A DNA stretch of 32,284 bases. It comes from Spirochaetota bacterium (GTDB taxonomy: Bacteria; Spirochaetota; UBA4802; JAGODF01). This document shows, one piece after another, positions 23,749-32,264 of the stretch (positions are counted from its first letter, which is position 1; each line of letters starts with the position of its first letter). The DNA lies in the NCBI GenBank assembly GCA_017998375.1, contig JAGODF010000005.1, positions 1-32,284 of the forward strand, written 5' to 3'. Under the pieces are notes generated by a model that worked only from the letters and a program-made list of their open reading frames with translations, did no database searches and had not been told where the DNA came from. A program made the translations under genes and the position numbers.

Positions 23749-24444
23749 CTACTCCTTGAATCCGTATCCTATGCCGGAGAGAGTTTTTATCACCCTCTTG
23801 TAGGGCCCCAGCTTTTTCCGGATGTTCATGATGTGCACGTCGATGGTCCGGTCGATGACGTACACGTCCTCGCCCCGGATGCTGTTGATGATATTGTCCC
23901 GCGTGAAGATCTTGCCCGGGTATTTCATGAAGAGGTTCAGGATGAGGAACTCCGATTTCGTGAGCTGAAGGTCCCGCCCCTCGATGGTGGCCTGGAAATT
24001 CTCAGGGGAGAGTTCCAGGTCCTTGTATTTCAGCTTTTCCCTGGCCCCCTCCTGCGGCGGCGCCTCCCGGGGCTCGGCCCGCCTGAGCACCGCCTTCACC
24101 CTGGACAGGAGTTCTTTGATGCCGAAGGGCTTGCTCACGTAATCGTCCCCGCCCAGCTCCAGGCCCAGCACGCGGTCGAACTCCTCGGTCCGCGCCGAGA
24201 GGAAGATTATCGGTATGGCCCGGTACTCGTCCGAGGAGCGCAGGCGCCTGCAGAATTCGTATCCGTCCATCCCCCCCATCATTATGTCGAGGATGATAAG
24301 GTCCGGCAGGGCATCACCGAGGGCCGGCAGCGCCTCCTCGGCCGACGGGGACGTCTTCACGTCGTACCCGGCTTCCGCCAGGTTGACCTTCAGGATGTTC
24401 CGGATGTCCTTCTCGTCGTCGATAACAAATATCAGTTTGCCCAT
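23749..24444 (-). CDS. phoB: Phosphate regulon response regulator PhoB (OmpR family)
   Basis: 231 aa. An N-terminal receiver domain (1-122) has the acidic pair D9/D10, phospho-acceptor D53 (LIILDIMMGGMDG), and K105 (YVSKPFG). The C-terminal winged-helix DNA-binding domain (about 137-231) shows LTKSEFLILNLFMKYPG, the recognition helix region VIDRTIDVHIMNIRKKLG and the terminal wing IKTLSGIGYGFKE. The linker is Pro/Glu-rich. It binds direct repeats; the 11-bp-spaced hexamer arrays upstream of pitA, pstC, pstS and pstB are the natural targets. The gap to phoR is 2 bp and to phoU 9 bp, so all are one transcript. Confidence 0.93.
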   Translation of the reverse strand: MGKLIFVIDDEKDIRNILKVNLAEAGYDVKTSPSAEEALPALGDALPDLIILDIMMGGMDGYEFCRRLRSSDEYRAIPIIFLSARTEEFDRVLGLELGGDDYVSKPFGIKELLSRVKAVLRRAEPREAPPQEGAREKLKYKDLELSPENFQATIEGRDLQLTKSEFLILNLFMKYPGKIFTRDNIINSIRGEDVYVIDRTIDVHIMNIRKKLGPYKRVIKTLSGIGYGFKE

Positions 24445-24453
24445 GGCGGCGGC

Positions 24454-25107
24454 TCACTCCTGGTGCCTGATGTCCTCGCCCTCTATGTAGTAGACCGCCC
24501 GCTCCGCGATGTTCGTCGCGTGGTCCCCTATCCGCTCCAGCGCCTTCGCCACCATGATGAGCCCCAGCGACGGCGAGAGCGTCGCCGGGTTTTCCGCCAT
24601 GTAGCTGAAAAGCTCCCGGTAGATCTGCAGGTTGATCTCGTCCACCTGCCGGTCCATCGCTATACACTCCCGGGCCAGGTCCGCGTTCTTTTCCGTGATG
24701 GCCCGAAACGCCATCTTTAACATGGCGATCGTCAGGTCCCCCATGCGGGGGATGTCGACCAGTGGCTTCAACAGCGGCTTCCCCAGCGAATCGAGCGCTT
24801 CCTTCGCGATGTTCGTCGAGAGGTCGCCTATCCGCTCCAGGTCCGTATTCGTCTTGGTGATCGTCAGTATGAGCCGCAGGTCCGCCGCCGCGGGCTGCCG
24901 CGTCACCAGGAGGCGTATGCACTCTTCATCTATTAATACTTCCAGTTTGTCAAGCTCGGAATCGCGGCGGATGACCAGCTCCGCCAGCCGCGAATCCTGG
25001 TTTTTCAGCGAGTCCACGGAATCGCGTATCGATTCGATGGCGAGATCTGCCATCTGGTATATCTTCGCCGATATGGCCTGCAGGTCCTGCTCCAGGTGGG
25101 TAGACAT
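24454..25107 (-). CDS. phoU: Phosphate signalling regulator PhoU
   Basis: 217 aa. The protein is almost entirely helical, with two PhoU three-helix repeats. The first (about 10-95) contains a Glu/Asp patch SRLAELVIRRDSELDKLEVLIDEECIRLL. The second (about 110-205) contains DLARECIAMDRQVDEINLQIYREL and ends with IMVAKALERIGDHATNIAERAVYYIEGEDIRH, the classic PhoU box with metal-binding E/D residues. PhoU links the Pst transporter to PhoR and restrains the regulon when phosphate is plentiful. It is located between pstB and phoB, with gaps of 10 and 9 bp. Confidence 0.95.
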   Translation of the reverse strand: MSTHLEQDLQAISAKIYQMADLAIESIRDSVDSLKNQDSRLAELVIRRDSELDKLEVLIDEECIRLLVTRQPAAADLRLILTITKTNTDLERIGDLSTNIAKEALDSLGKPLLKPLVDIPRMGDLTIAMLKMAFRAITEKNADLARECIAMDRQVDEINLQIYRELFSYMAENPATLSPSLGLIMVAKALERIGDHATNIAERAVYYIEGEDIRHQE

Positions 25108-25117
25108 GCCCTTCTCC

Positions 25118-25891
25118 TTATCCGAATTTTCCGGTTATGTAATTCTCGGTCATTTCTTTGTTCGGCTTGGTGAAAACGATGTCGGTCCTGTTCACCTCGA
25201 TGAGCTCGCCCATGTAGAAGAACGCGGTGTAGTCGCTTACGCGGGCGGCCTGCTGCATGTTGTGCGTCACGATGACGATGGTGTACATTGTTTTCAGGTC
25301 CTGTATCAGGTCCTCTATCTTCTGGGTCGATATCGGGTCCAGGGCGGACGCAGGCTCGTCCATCAGGATCACTTCCGGCTGGATGGCGATGGTGCGCGCG
25401 ATGCAGAGCCGCTGCTGCTGGCCGCCGGAAAGCCCCATGGCGGAATCGTGGAGCCGGTCCTTCACCTCGTCCCAGAGGGCGGTTTTCTTCAGCGAATCCT
25501 CCACGGTCTTCTCTATCACGAACCTGTCGCGTACGCCGTTGATGCGCAGGCCGTAGGCGATGTTCTCGTAGATCGACTTGGGGAACGGGTTCGATTTCTG
25601 GAACACCATCCCCACCCGGCGGCGGAGGTCGGTGACATCGAAGGCGGGCCCGTAAATCGAGGATTTGTCCAGCTGGATGTCGCCGTCTATGCGGATATTG
25701 GGGATGATATCGTTCATCCGGTTGATGCTCCGGAGGAACGTGGATTTTCCACAGCCCGAGGGCCCTATCAGCGCCATCACGCTGTTGGGACTGATGGACA
25801 GGTTGATATTCGACAGCGCCTGCTTGTTCCCATAGAAGAACGACAGGCCCTTTGCCTCGATTTTGTACTCAACGCCGGTTGCAGTGTCCAT
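25118..25891 (-). CDS. pstB: Phosphate ABC transporter ATP-binding protein PstB
   Basis: 257 aa. Walker A is G43-P-S-G-C-G-K-S50, followed by the PstB-typical [11 protein letters not shown]. The ABC signature LSGGQ is at 154-158 and Walker B ILMDEP at 175-180 with the catalytic Glu179. The switch His is in [28 protein letters not shown]. The protein couples ATP hydrolysis to phosphate import through PstC and PstA. It starts the opposite-strand operon pstB-phoU-phoB-phoR, apart from pstCA, which lie about 4 kb away on the other strand. The divergent intergenic region with pstS carries an 11-bp hexamer array for each direction. Confidence 0.96.
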   Translation of the reverse strand: MDTATGVEYKIEAKGLSFFYGNKQALSNINLSISPNSVMALIGPSGCGKSTFLRSINRMNDIIPNIRIDGDIQLDKSSIYGPAFDVTDLRRRVGMVFQKSNPFPKSIYENIAYGLRINGVRDRFVIEKTVEDSLKKTALWDEVKDRLHDSAMGLSGGQQQRLCIARTIAIQPEVILMDEPASALDPISTQKIEDLIQDLKTMYTIVIVTHNMQQAARVSDYTAFFYMGELIEVNRTDIVFTKPNKEMTENYITGKFG

Positions 25892-25984
25892 GATCCGGTA
25901 TCCGCCGAAATTCCTTGTGCTATGATTCCCCGATCCGCGGGGAGAGACCTTATATCACTCGTCATAGATAAAGAATATTCACGT

Positions 25985-26023
25985 CTTGAAGTTTTAATAA
26001 TGAAAATATAAAGTAATTATGAA
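25985..26023 (-). promoter_or_regulatory. Candidate PhoB operator (Pho box) of the pstB operon
   Basis: On the minus strand, hexamers at 11-bp steps: TTCATA, TTTATA, ATTATT and TTCAAG, about 95 bp before the pstB start. The TTCATA and TTTATA units are the same two found upstream of pstC in reverse order. Confidence 0.55.
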
Positions 26024-26049
26024 GATCGCCCCGAAATACGGTTATTCAC

Positions 26050-26088
26050 TATTCACGCAATATTCAGCAAATCTTCATTTTTTTCTGA
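26050..26088 (+). promoter_or_regulatory. Candidate PhoB operator (Pho box) of pstS
   Basis: Hexamers at exact 11-bp steps: TATTCA, TATTCA, TCTTCA and TTCTGA. It is the most regular of the four arrays and lies about 78 bp before the pstS start, so a -10 element and leader fit between. Confidence 0.65.
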
Positions 26089-26165
26089 CACCGGCTCCGT
26101 ATCTATTCCCCGAACGGTTTGAATGCAATCCGTTCGTGAACCACAATAACAAGGGGGTCTCAAAT

Positions 26166-26996
26166 ATGATACGTATCGGCAAGTACGGCAAGGCCGCGGC
26201 GACAGCCGTGTGCGCGGCGGCGCTGGCGGTGTCCGCGTGTTCCAGGGACGCGTCGACGAAAATCGTGGTGAAGGGCTCCACGACCGTCCTTCCCATCATC
26301 CAGAAGGCGGCGGAAGAGTTCCACGCGACGAGGAAAATCTCCGTGTCGGTATCGGGAACGGGTTCCGGTGACGGGGTCAAGTCCATCATCGAGGGGAACT
26401 GCGACATCGCGATGTCGTCGCGGGAAATGAAGCCCGCAGAGCTCGAGAAGGCCAGGGCAAAGGGCGTGAAAGTGGCCGAGATAGCCATCGCGTACGACAT
26501 GATCGTGCCGGTGGTCAATCCCCAAAACCCGATATCCCAGATCACTCTGGACCAGCTCAAAGCCATATACGACGGCTCGGTAAGCACCTGGAACCAGGTG
26601 GGCGGCGGCAGGGACAACATCGTCGTCGTGTCGCGCGACACGAGCTCCGGCACGTTCGAAGTGTGGGAAAGCAAGGTGATGAAGAAGGCGGACGTGCGCA
26701 GGGACGCGCTCCTGCAGGCGTCCAACGGCGCCGTGGCATCGGCGGTCACGTCGAACCCGAAGGCGATGGGCTACGTGGGTTTCGGCTATCTCAACGCTTC
26801 GCTTAAGCCGCTCAGGGTGAACGGCGTGGAGCCGACGCTGGAGAACGGCAAGACCGGGAAGTACCCGATTTCGCGCAAGCTCTACCTCTACATCAACGAG
26901 GGCAGGCTCTCCGCCGAGGCAAAAAGCTTCGTAGACTACATCCTCTCGCGGGACGGGCAGAAGCTCGTGAAGGCGGCGGGATTCATAGAACTTTAA
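26166..26996 (+). CDS. pstS: Phosphate-binding lipoprotein PstS
   Basis: 276 aa from the ATG at 26166 (AAGGGGG about nine bases upstream). The frame is open from 26019, but only this start gives the lipoprotein signal, with lipobox V-S-A-C. Phosphate-binding loops of the family are visible: KGSTTVLPI, SGTGSGDGVKSIIEG, SSREMKPAE and the later SRDTSSGTFEVW. The second half continues with ASNGAVASAVTSNPKAMGYVGFGY. The protein captures phosphate in the periplasm and hands it to PstC/PstA. The porin gene follows after 13 bp. The upstream operator array points to PhoB control. Confidence 0.95.
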   Translation: MIRIGKYGKAAATAVCAAALAVSACSRDASTKIVVKGSTTVLPIIQKAAEEFHATRKISVSVSGTGSGDGVKSIIEGNCDIAMSSREMKPAELEKARAKGVKVAEIAIAYDMIVPVVNPQNPISQITLDQLKAIYDGSVSTWNQVGGGRDNIVVVSRDTSSGTFEVWESKVMKKADVRRDALLQASNGAVASAVTSNPKAMGYVGFGYLNASLKPLRVNGVEPTLENGKTGKYPISRKLYLYINEGRLSAEAKSFVDYILSRDGQKLVKAAGFIEL

Positions 26997-27009
26997 AGGA
27001 GGATGCACA

Positions 27010-28170
27010 ATGCGTTTAAAATTTTTCTTCAGTACCCTCGCGCTGATGCTGGCGCTTTTCGCCGCGGCGGCCAACGCGCAGCAGGTGACGTCGACGACGG
27101 AAGCGCCCAGGGTCGAGCCCGTCAAGGTATCCGGCACCATGTACCTAGAGTGGGTAAAGACCATGGAGAATCGCCTCGAGGCGGAGAACGTGAATACTTT
27201 CAGGATCCAGCGGGTGTACCTCGACTTCAGAAAGAAGATCGACGACGTGTGGAGCGCCCGGGCGACCCTGGATGTGGGCAACGACAATGGCGCCACCGAC
27301 ACCCGGTATCAGGCGTACATCAAGTACGCGTATCTGCAGGGGGCGTTCAACCTCGGCTTCGGCACACTGACCGCCCAGTTCGGGATGATAGGCACTCCGG
27401 TTATCGGCCTCATCGACAGCCAGAGCGACTACCGGTGGCTCAACCAGAACTACATTGACGCCGCCAAAGCGCTTCTGTATCGCCAGAGCAACGCGACAGG
27501 GGCCACACCGGGACAGTCGATCGACAGCTCGGCCGACCTCGGCCTCAGCCTGAGCCTCAAAGTCGCCAGCATGGTAACCATCACCGGAGCCATCACGAAC
27601 GGTGAGGGATACAAAACCGGCGATGAACTGGCCGCCGGTGACGACGGCAAGGCGATGTACGGCATGCTGACAGTGACCCCGATAAGCGGCCTCTTCCTCT
27701 CCGGTTTCTACATGAACCGCGTGACCGACGATGCCGAAGCCGGCGACAACTATGTCAACTACTACGGCGCCAACGCGATCTACGTGTTCCAGGGGATCAG
27801 GGTCGGCGTATCGTACGTGATGGCCAAGGTGAGCACGTTCGCGGTCGGCGATCCGGAAGCGGAGGTTGCCGAGTACACTCTTATCGACGCCTTCATCATG
27901 GCGAACCTGAAGGGTTTCACCGGCATGCCGATACTGCTGGCAGGCCGCTACGCCATGGGTTCCACCGAGTACGCGGAAGGCTACGGCGCGTCGAACGGTT
28001 TCACGTCCGATGTCACCATCTGGGCCGTCGGCGTCGGCTACCAGTTCAACGACAACGTGCGCGTGATGGCGTACCTGGAAGACCAGAGTTCATCCTCGAG
28101 CGATATCGCCGCCCGCGAGTGGGACAACTCCAACAGAAACTTCTACGTAAAGGCGGAAGCGAAACTGTAA
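27010..28170 (+). CDS. Outer-membrane porin-like protein cotranscribed with pstS
   Basis: 386 aa from the ATG at 27010 (GGAGG seven bases upstream, 13 bp after pstS). A signal peptide ends near ANAQ. The rest shows alternating hydrophobic and polar residues with aromatic girdles: VSGTMYLEWVKTMENR at the start, FRIQRVYLDFRKKIDDVWSARATLDVG, and YQFNDNVRVMAYLEDQSS near the end. It ends in VKAEAKL, not the more usual terminal Phe. This is a beta-barrel pattern similar to phosphate-selective or related general porins. Its position suggests it admits phosphate or phosphate compounds when PhoB is active. The function is inferred from context, since I see no specific phosphate residues. Confidence 0.8.
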   Translation: MRLKFFFSTLALMLALFAAAANAQQVTSTTEAPRVEPVKVSGTMYLEWVKTMENRLEAENVNTFRIQRVYLDFRKKIDDVWSARATLDVGNDNGATDTRYQAYIKYAYLQGAFNLGFGTLTAQFGMIGTPVIGLIDSQSDYRWLNQNYIDAAKALLYRQSNATGATPGQSIDSSADLGLSLSLKVASMVTITGAITNGEGYKTGDELAAGDDGKAMYGMLTVTPISGLFLSGFYMNRVTDDAEAGDNYVNYYGANAIYVFQGIRVGVSYVMAKVSTFAVGDPEAEVAEYTLIDAFIMANLKGFTGMPILLAGRYAMGSTEYAEGYGASNGFTSDVTIWAVGVGYQFNDNVRVMAYLEDQSSSSSDIAAREWDNSNRNFYVKAEAKL

Positions 28171-28194
28171 CTTGCACAGAAGAGCATGATATCA

Positions 28195-28226
28195 CGGAAA
28201 GGGGCCGCGGAAGCGACCCCTTTCCG
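28195..28226 (+). terminator. Hairpin terminator of the pstS-porin operon
   Basis: CGGAAAGGGG pairs with CCCCTTTCCG around a 12-base loop, 24 bp after the porin stop. The following bases (CATTAATTG) are only weakly T-rich, so termination strength is uncertain. Confidence 0.6.
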
Positions 28227-28297
28227 CATTAATTGCAGTCGGCTCACCGACGAATAGCAGGCTGTGGTACTATCACCCTCCTCATGCGAAAAGCCCC

Positions 28298-28326
28298 TTG
28301 ACATTGAACACTGAATGCGGTGAACT
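28298..28326 (+). promoter_or_regulatory. Putative promoter of the gene at 28358
   Basis: AAGCCCC precedes TTGACA, then a 17-base spacer and TGAACT. It shares the AAGCCCCTTGACA context with the promoter at 15671. An apparent TTG start codon at 28298 coincides with this -35 box and is rejected. Confidence 0.5.
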
Positions 28327-28357
28327 CATTGCATCTCCATCAATCGAGGAAACGCGC

Positions 28358-28891
28358 ATGACCACATTCACCATCGATCGCCGGGACAGTCCCTGGACCG
28401 GTATGACGGGCAGCGCCGAAGAAGAAGCGGCCACCATGAGGATCCGCGCCCTGCCCTTCGACGCCGCCGCGTATTCCGGGTTTGAGCACCTGAAGAAATA
28501 CGACACCGCCGCCGGCCCCCTGATATTCAGGGCCCGGGAGAAAAAGGAGGTGGGAGTCAACAGCCGACATTTTTCCGACCTTGCCAGGGCGGACGCCACG
28601 AGAGCCGGGCGGGATACCGGCATTCCGATCGGGAGGTTCCTCGATCCGACATTCGCGTCACTGTCCCCCGGCACGCTCGCTGCCTTTCTCATCGAGTCAC
28701 AGATTATCATTACCTACTGGCATATAGGCTCCGACTTGAATCTGGAGAGCGAGAAGCATGACCGCTCCGAATACATCGCGTATTTTATGGGAAAGCACAC
28801 CTATTTTACCAACGAGAGAAACGTGGATCCGCTGCGATTTGCGGTGGAGATTGATCTCACGACGGGTGATATGTTTTTGCGCGGGTATTGA
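28358..28891 (+). CDS. Unrecognised soluble protein
   Basis: 177 aa from the ATG at 28358 (GAGGAA seven bases upstream). There is no signal peptide or membrane segment. The first third is polar and Glu/Ala-rich (GSAEEEAATMRIRALPFDAAAY). The middle has a hydrophobic helix AAFLIESQIIITYWHIG, and the end a strand-rich segment with FAVEIDLTTGDMFLRGY. I know of no family with this order of features. It stands alone between the pstS-porin terminator and a strong terminator/tRNA region, with its own putative promoter. Confidence 0.7.
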   Translation: MTTFTIDRRDSPWTGMTGSAEEEAATMRIRALPFDAAAYSGFEHLKKYDTAAGPLIFRAREKKEVGVNSRHFSDLARADATRAGRDTGIPIGRFLDPTFASLSPGTLAAFLIESQIIITYWHIGSDLNLESEKHDRSEYIAYFMGKHTYFTNERNVDPLRFAVEIDLTTGDMFLRGY

Positions 28892-28925
28892 GGGGGGAGT
28901 TGGTAAAGCCCGACCCCTGCAATGG

Positions 28926-28958
28926 TCACCGAGTAGGGCGAAGCCCGTATCGAGGTGA
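28926..28958 (+). repeat. Short nested hairpin before the terminator
   Basis: TCACC and GGTGA enclose an inner GGGC-GAA-GCCC stem with small bulges. Together with the terminator immediately after, this gives two stem-loops in a row downstream of the gene at 28358. It could stabilise the transcript end or be a dispersed hairpin repeat. Confidence 0.35.
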
Positions 28959-28971
28959 AGCCATCACGCAC

Positions 28972-29007
28972 AAAATCCCCGGCGCTTCGCGCCGGGGATT
29001 TTTCTTT
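28972..29007. terminator. Strong bidirectional Rho-independent terminator
   Basis: A perfect 14-bp stem (AAAATCCCCGGCGC with its complement) closes a three-base TTC loop and is followed by a T-rich run on the plus strand (TTTTTCTTT) and a shorter one on the minus strand. It serves both the gene at 28358 and the tRNA on the minus strand. Confidence 0.9.
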
Positions 29008-29013
29008 GCGGTG

Positions 29014-29087
<74 letters not shown>

Positions 29088-29280
29088 GGAATTCCGCCCT
29101 TCGGGCGGCATGCGACCACACATACAGAAACCGAAAAAGAATCAAGCAAATTTTTCATCCCGGGCGCGGCCTCATCCCGCTCCCCCGAAATAAATGATTG
29201 AAATAAGCCGTCCGCCATGCCACCGTTCTCTGGGCGATGGCATCCCCGCCCTTACCACGCGACGGAGCACGGCACACACG

Positions 29281-31503
29281 ATGATAAAGAAACTGATCCG
29301 CCGGGCCATGCGGAACTACGAGGACACCAACCTGGTCGTCAGGATGAAGGCAAAGCTTTTCATGCTCTGCTGTCTCATGGTGCTGATTGTCCTGCCGGTC
29401 ATCATCGCGTACAGCGCCTACAACGAGGTACGCAATCCCGCTTACGATTACAGCATCAACCGCATCGTCATCGCCGCCGAGGCGGTCACCATGGCGCTCT
29501 CGCTCCTGGTGTTCATCCTCCTGGTGAAAGGGCGCTTCTCGCTGTCGGCGCACCTCCTTATCGCGCTTTTGTTCGTCGCCACCTGGACCGTCATGATGAT
29601 GGACACCACCGGTTCGCCGCTCATCCGCCTGGACAGCGTCGTCTTCATCCTCGGCATCCTCACGCTCACGCCGCTGGCGGTAATCCGGCGGAAGGGCGCC
29701 ATACTCGCGTACGGCGCCGCGAACATCGCGGCGTTCATCGCCTTCGCGGCGTACGCGAAAAACCAGCTCAACCTGGGCACGCTCGACTTCATCGATTACC
29801 TCGCCGACACCACCATCGTCATGTCGTTCATCACCCTCACCTCGTTCAGCGTCTTCGTCATCAACAGGCGCGCACTGGACCAGATGGAGCGCGACCTTGC
29901 CGACCGCGAGCGGGCGGAGCGCGCGCTCGTGGAATCGCAGCGGAGGCTGGCCGATATCATCAACTTCCTCCCCGACGCGACGTTCGCCGTGGACCTGGAC
30001 CGCCGCGTGACAATCTGGAACGGCGCCATGGAGGAGCTCACCGGCATCCCCGCCCCGGGGATCATCGGCACCAGGGCGTACTCGGTCCCGTTTTACGGGC
30101 ACGAGCGCCCGGCCCTCCTGGACTACGTGCTGGACCACAGCGATGAGACCCGGAAGCTCTACCCGGAGATACGCGAGGAGGGCGATACCGCCACCTGCGA
30201 AATTTTCGTGCCGGAGCTGGGCACCGACGGGGCGTACCTCTGGTCCACGGCGAAACCGCTCTACGGCCCGGCGGGCGAGATCACGGGGGCGATAGAATCG
30301 ATCCGCGACATCACGGAGCGCAGGAAAGAGGAGAGCGAGAAGGCCCGCCTGGAGGAGCACCTCCTCCACGCGCAGAAAATGGAGTCGGTGGGCAGGCTCG
30401 CCGGCGGCGTGGCGCACGATTTCAACAACCTCCTCACCACCATCATGGGAAACACCAGCCTGGTGATGATGGACCTGGGCCCCGGAAATCCCGCGGCCGC
30501 GCAGCTGAAGGACGTAATGAAGGCCGCGGAGAGCGCGTCCACTCTGACCAAGCAGCTCCTCGCGTTCTCGCGCAAGCAGGTGATATCGCCCCGTCCCATC
30601 GACCTCAACGCCCAGATAACGCGCACCGCCCAGCTCCTGGAGAGGGTCATCGGCGAGGACATTCGCCCGGTGATGCTGCTGGACCCGGGCCTCGGCCCCA
30701 TCATGGCGGACCCGGGCCAGGTGGAGCAGATACTCATCAACCTCGCGGTCAATGCCCGGGACGCCATGCCCGGCGGCGGCACCATCACCATCGAGACCAG
30801 GCCCGCGCGCATCGACATCCCGCCCCGCGACGCGAACCCTATCATGAAACCGGGAGACTACGCCGCGCTCACCATCACCGACACGGGGACCGGGATGACG
30901 GACGACGTCATCAGGCACATATTCGATCCTTTCTTCACCACAAAGCCGGTCGGCAAGGGGACGGGCCTGGGCCTCGCGTCGGTCTACGGCGCCGTGCGGC
31001 AGAACGGCGGCGCCATCCAGGTGAAATCGGCGCCGGGACGGGGCACCGCCATGACGGTCTACTTCCCGGCCGCGGACGCGCACCCGTGGACCGGCGAGCC
31101 CGCCCCGGACGACGGCGCCCTTCCCCGCGGCACCGAGGCGGTCCTGGTCGTGGAGGACGACGCGAAGGTGCGCGACTTCATCGTGAAGGTGCTGTCGGAC
31201 CTGGGATACCGCGTGCAGGCGGCCCACAACGGAACCTCGGCGCTGGAGACCGCCGGCGGGCCCGGCGCCGGCTTCGCCATTCTCCTGATCGACGTCATCC
31301 TCCCCGACATGACGGGGCCTGTGCTCGCCGCCCAGATAGTGAAGGGCGCGGGCGGGCCCCGGGTGCTCTTCATGTCGGGTCACGCGGAAAGCGTGATCGT
31401 GCACCACGGCATCGTGGACGGCGGTATCAACTTCATCCCCAAGCCCTTCACCGCGCGGGACCTCGCGCGCAGGGTCCGCGGCGTCCTGGACATGAAAAAT
31501 TAG
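29281..31503 (+). CDS. Hybrid histidine kinase with membrane sensor, PAS and receiver domains
   Basis: 740 aa from the ATG at 29281; an upstream ATG at 29194 is possible, and neither has a strong ribosome site. About six TM helices (28-195) form a MASE-like sensor with no large loops. A short coiled coil (about 200-222) and a PAS domain (about 225-345) follow. HisKA has H379 in AGGVAHDFNNLLT, the H-D-F-N-N-L kinase type. HATPase shows NLAVNARDAMPGGG, DTGTGM and KGTGLGLASVYG. The C-terminal receiver (about 618-738) has acceptor D671 (ILLIDVILPDMTGP) and K721 (FIPKPF). The output partner and signal are unknown, and no response regulator lies nearby. Downstream is a HAMP-like protein 104 bp away with its own promoter candidate. 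Confidence 0.9.
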   Translation: MIKKLIRRAMRNYEDTNLVVRMKAKLFMLCCLMVLIVLPVIIAYSAYNEVRNPAYDYSINRIVIAAEAVTMALSLLVFILLVKGRFSLSAHLLIALLFVATWTVMMMDTTGSPLIRLDSVVFILGILTLTPLAVIRRKGAILAYGAANIAAFIAFAAYAKNQLNLGTLDFIDYLADTTIVMSFITLTSFSVFVINRRALDQMERDLADRERAERALVESQRRLADIINFLPDATFAVDLDRRVTIWNGAMEELTGIPAPGIIGTRAYSVPFYGHERPALLDYVLDHSDETRKLYPEIREEGDTATCEIFVPELGTDGAYLWSTAKPLYGPAGEITGAIESIRDITERRKEESEKARLEEHLLHAQKMESVGRLAGGVAHDFNNLLTTIMGNTSLVMMDLGPGNPAAAQLKDVMKAAESASTLTKQLLAFSRKQVISPRPIDLNAQITRTAQLLERVIGEDIRPVMLLDPGLGPIMADPGQVEQILINLAVNARDAMPGGGTITIETRPARIDIPPRDANPIMKPGDYAALTITDTGTGMTDDVIRHIFDPFFTTKPVGKGTGLGLASVYGAVRQNGGAIQVKSAPGRGTAMTVYFPAADAHPWTGEPAPDDGALPRGTEAVLVVEDDAKVRDFIVKVLSDLGYRVQAAHNGTSALETAGGPGAGFAILLIDVILPDMTGPVLAAQIVKGAGGPRVLFMSGHAESVIVHHGIVDGGINFIPKPFTARDLARRVRGVLDMKN

Positions 31504-31522
31504 TCCCCCGACCGCGAACCGC

Positions 31523-31551
31523 TTGACTTTCCTCCCGGGTATGGCGATCAT
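31523..31551 (+). promoter_or_regulatory. Putative promoter of the HAMP-like gene
   Basis: CCGCTTGACT forms a -35 box (TTGACT), followed by 17 bases and GATCAT. The predicted start lies about 50 bases before the ATG at 31608. Confidence 0.4.
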
Positions 31552-31607
31552 TTCACCGCGCGGCGGGCCCGTCCCGCCGCACATCAGCGCGCACGGAGAA
31601 ACCCGCC

Positions 31608-32264
31608 ATGGAACAGACCAAACGCACGAAGCTCATCCTGCATAAATCACAGGTGAAGACCACAGTATCGGTGATGGGGGTGATATTCCTCGGCATCGCC
31701 GTCATTGTCAGCCTCATCGCTTTCAGCGTGAACTACAACCACCGCCAGTTCTCGCGCATCACCGACCAGAACGCGATGATGATACAGCGCATCGACAACA
31801 TCGCCGCCATCCAGGACAACATGGTGGAGGACCTTATCAACCTCACCCGCGAGCTCCCCGACTCCCGGCAGAAGATCGTCATCCAGGAGTTCGCCATGGA
31901 CCACTACAAGAACATGGCGGTCATACAGAAGAACGCCGCCGACACGCGAAACAACATCACCGCGATCAACACCATCATCCGCTACAACAACATCCTCCTC
32001 ATTCTCATCATCGTCGTGGTGATCATACAGGGTATCGCCCTCTGGTTCATCGGCATAAGGATCAGCCACAGGTTCACGGGCCCGCTGGTGGTGATATCAC
32101 GCTTCCTGCGCGATTACATAGAAGGAAAGAACCCGGAACTCCGCCCCCTGCGCAAGGGCGACGAGCTCCAGGAGTTCTACGACCTCTTCTCCGAGGCCGT
32201 GGAGACGGTGAAGAAAAGGGAGCGCGCCCTCAGGAAGGGCGATGGCGGGGAGGCCCCGCGATGA
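31608..32264 (+). CDS. Two-TM HAMP-like membrane protein, possible signalling subunit
   Basis: 218 aa. TM1 at about 19-40, a periplasmic helical segment rich in Asn/Gln/Met (about 45-120), and TM2 at about 128-150. A HAMP-like region follows (about 150-200; SHRFTGPLVVISRFLRDYIEG, LRKGDELQEFYDLF), then a short charged tail with no kinase, cyclase or chemotaxis output domain. Such HAMP-only proteins usually work with a partner. Its stop overlaps the start of the next gene (ATGA), so the partner may be encoded there. GGAG lies upstream of the ATG. Confidence 0.8.
   Translation: MEQTKRTKLILHKSQVKTTVSVMGVIFLGIAVIVSLIAFSVNYNHRQFSRITDQNAMMIQRIDNIAAIQDNMVEDLINLTRELPDSRQKIVIQEFAMDHYKNMAVIQKNAADTRNNITAINTIIRYNNILLILIIVVVIIQGIALWFIGIRISHRFTGPLVVISRFLRDYIEGKNPELRPLRKGDELQEFYDLFSEAVETVKKRERALRKGDGGEAPR

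Noticed and set aside
22076-23803. 575-codon open frame on the plus strand
   Set aside because: Antisense to phoR. It has no family motif, and its composition is typical of a shadow frame.
24632-26011. 459-codon plus-strand frame over phoU and pstB
   Set aside because: Antisense to two clearly identified genes; no ribosome site or motif.
26160-27302. 380-codon minus-strand frame over pstS
   Set aside because: Antisense to pstS and the start of the porin gene. Arg/His-rich shadow frame with no domain.
28298-28357. TTG start of the gene at 28358
   Set aside because: The TTG is part of the TTGACA -35 box; the ATG at 28358 has a proper ribosome site.
29155-31584. 809-codon open frame on the minus strand
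   Set aside because: It is antisense to the histidine kinase, whose domains are unmistakable. Its product is low-complexity (Arg, Asp, Gly, His-rich), as expected from the complement of GC-rich coding DNA.
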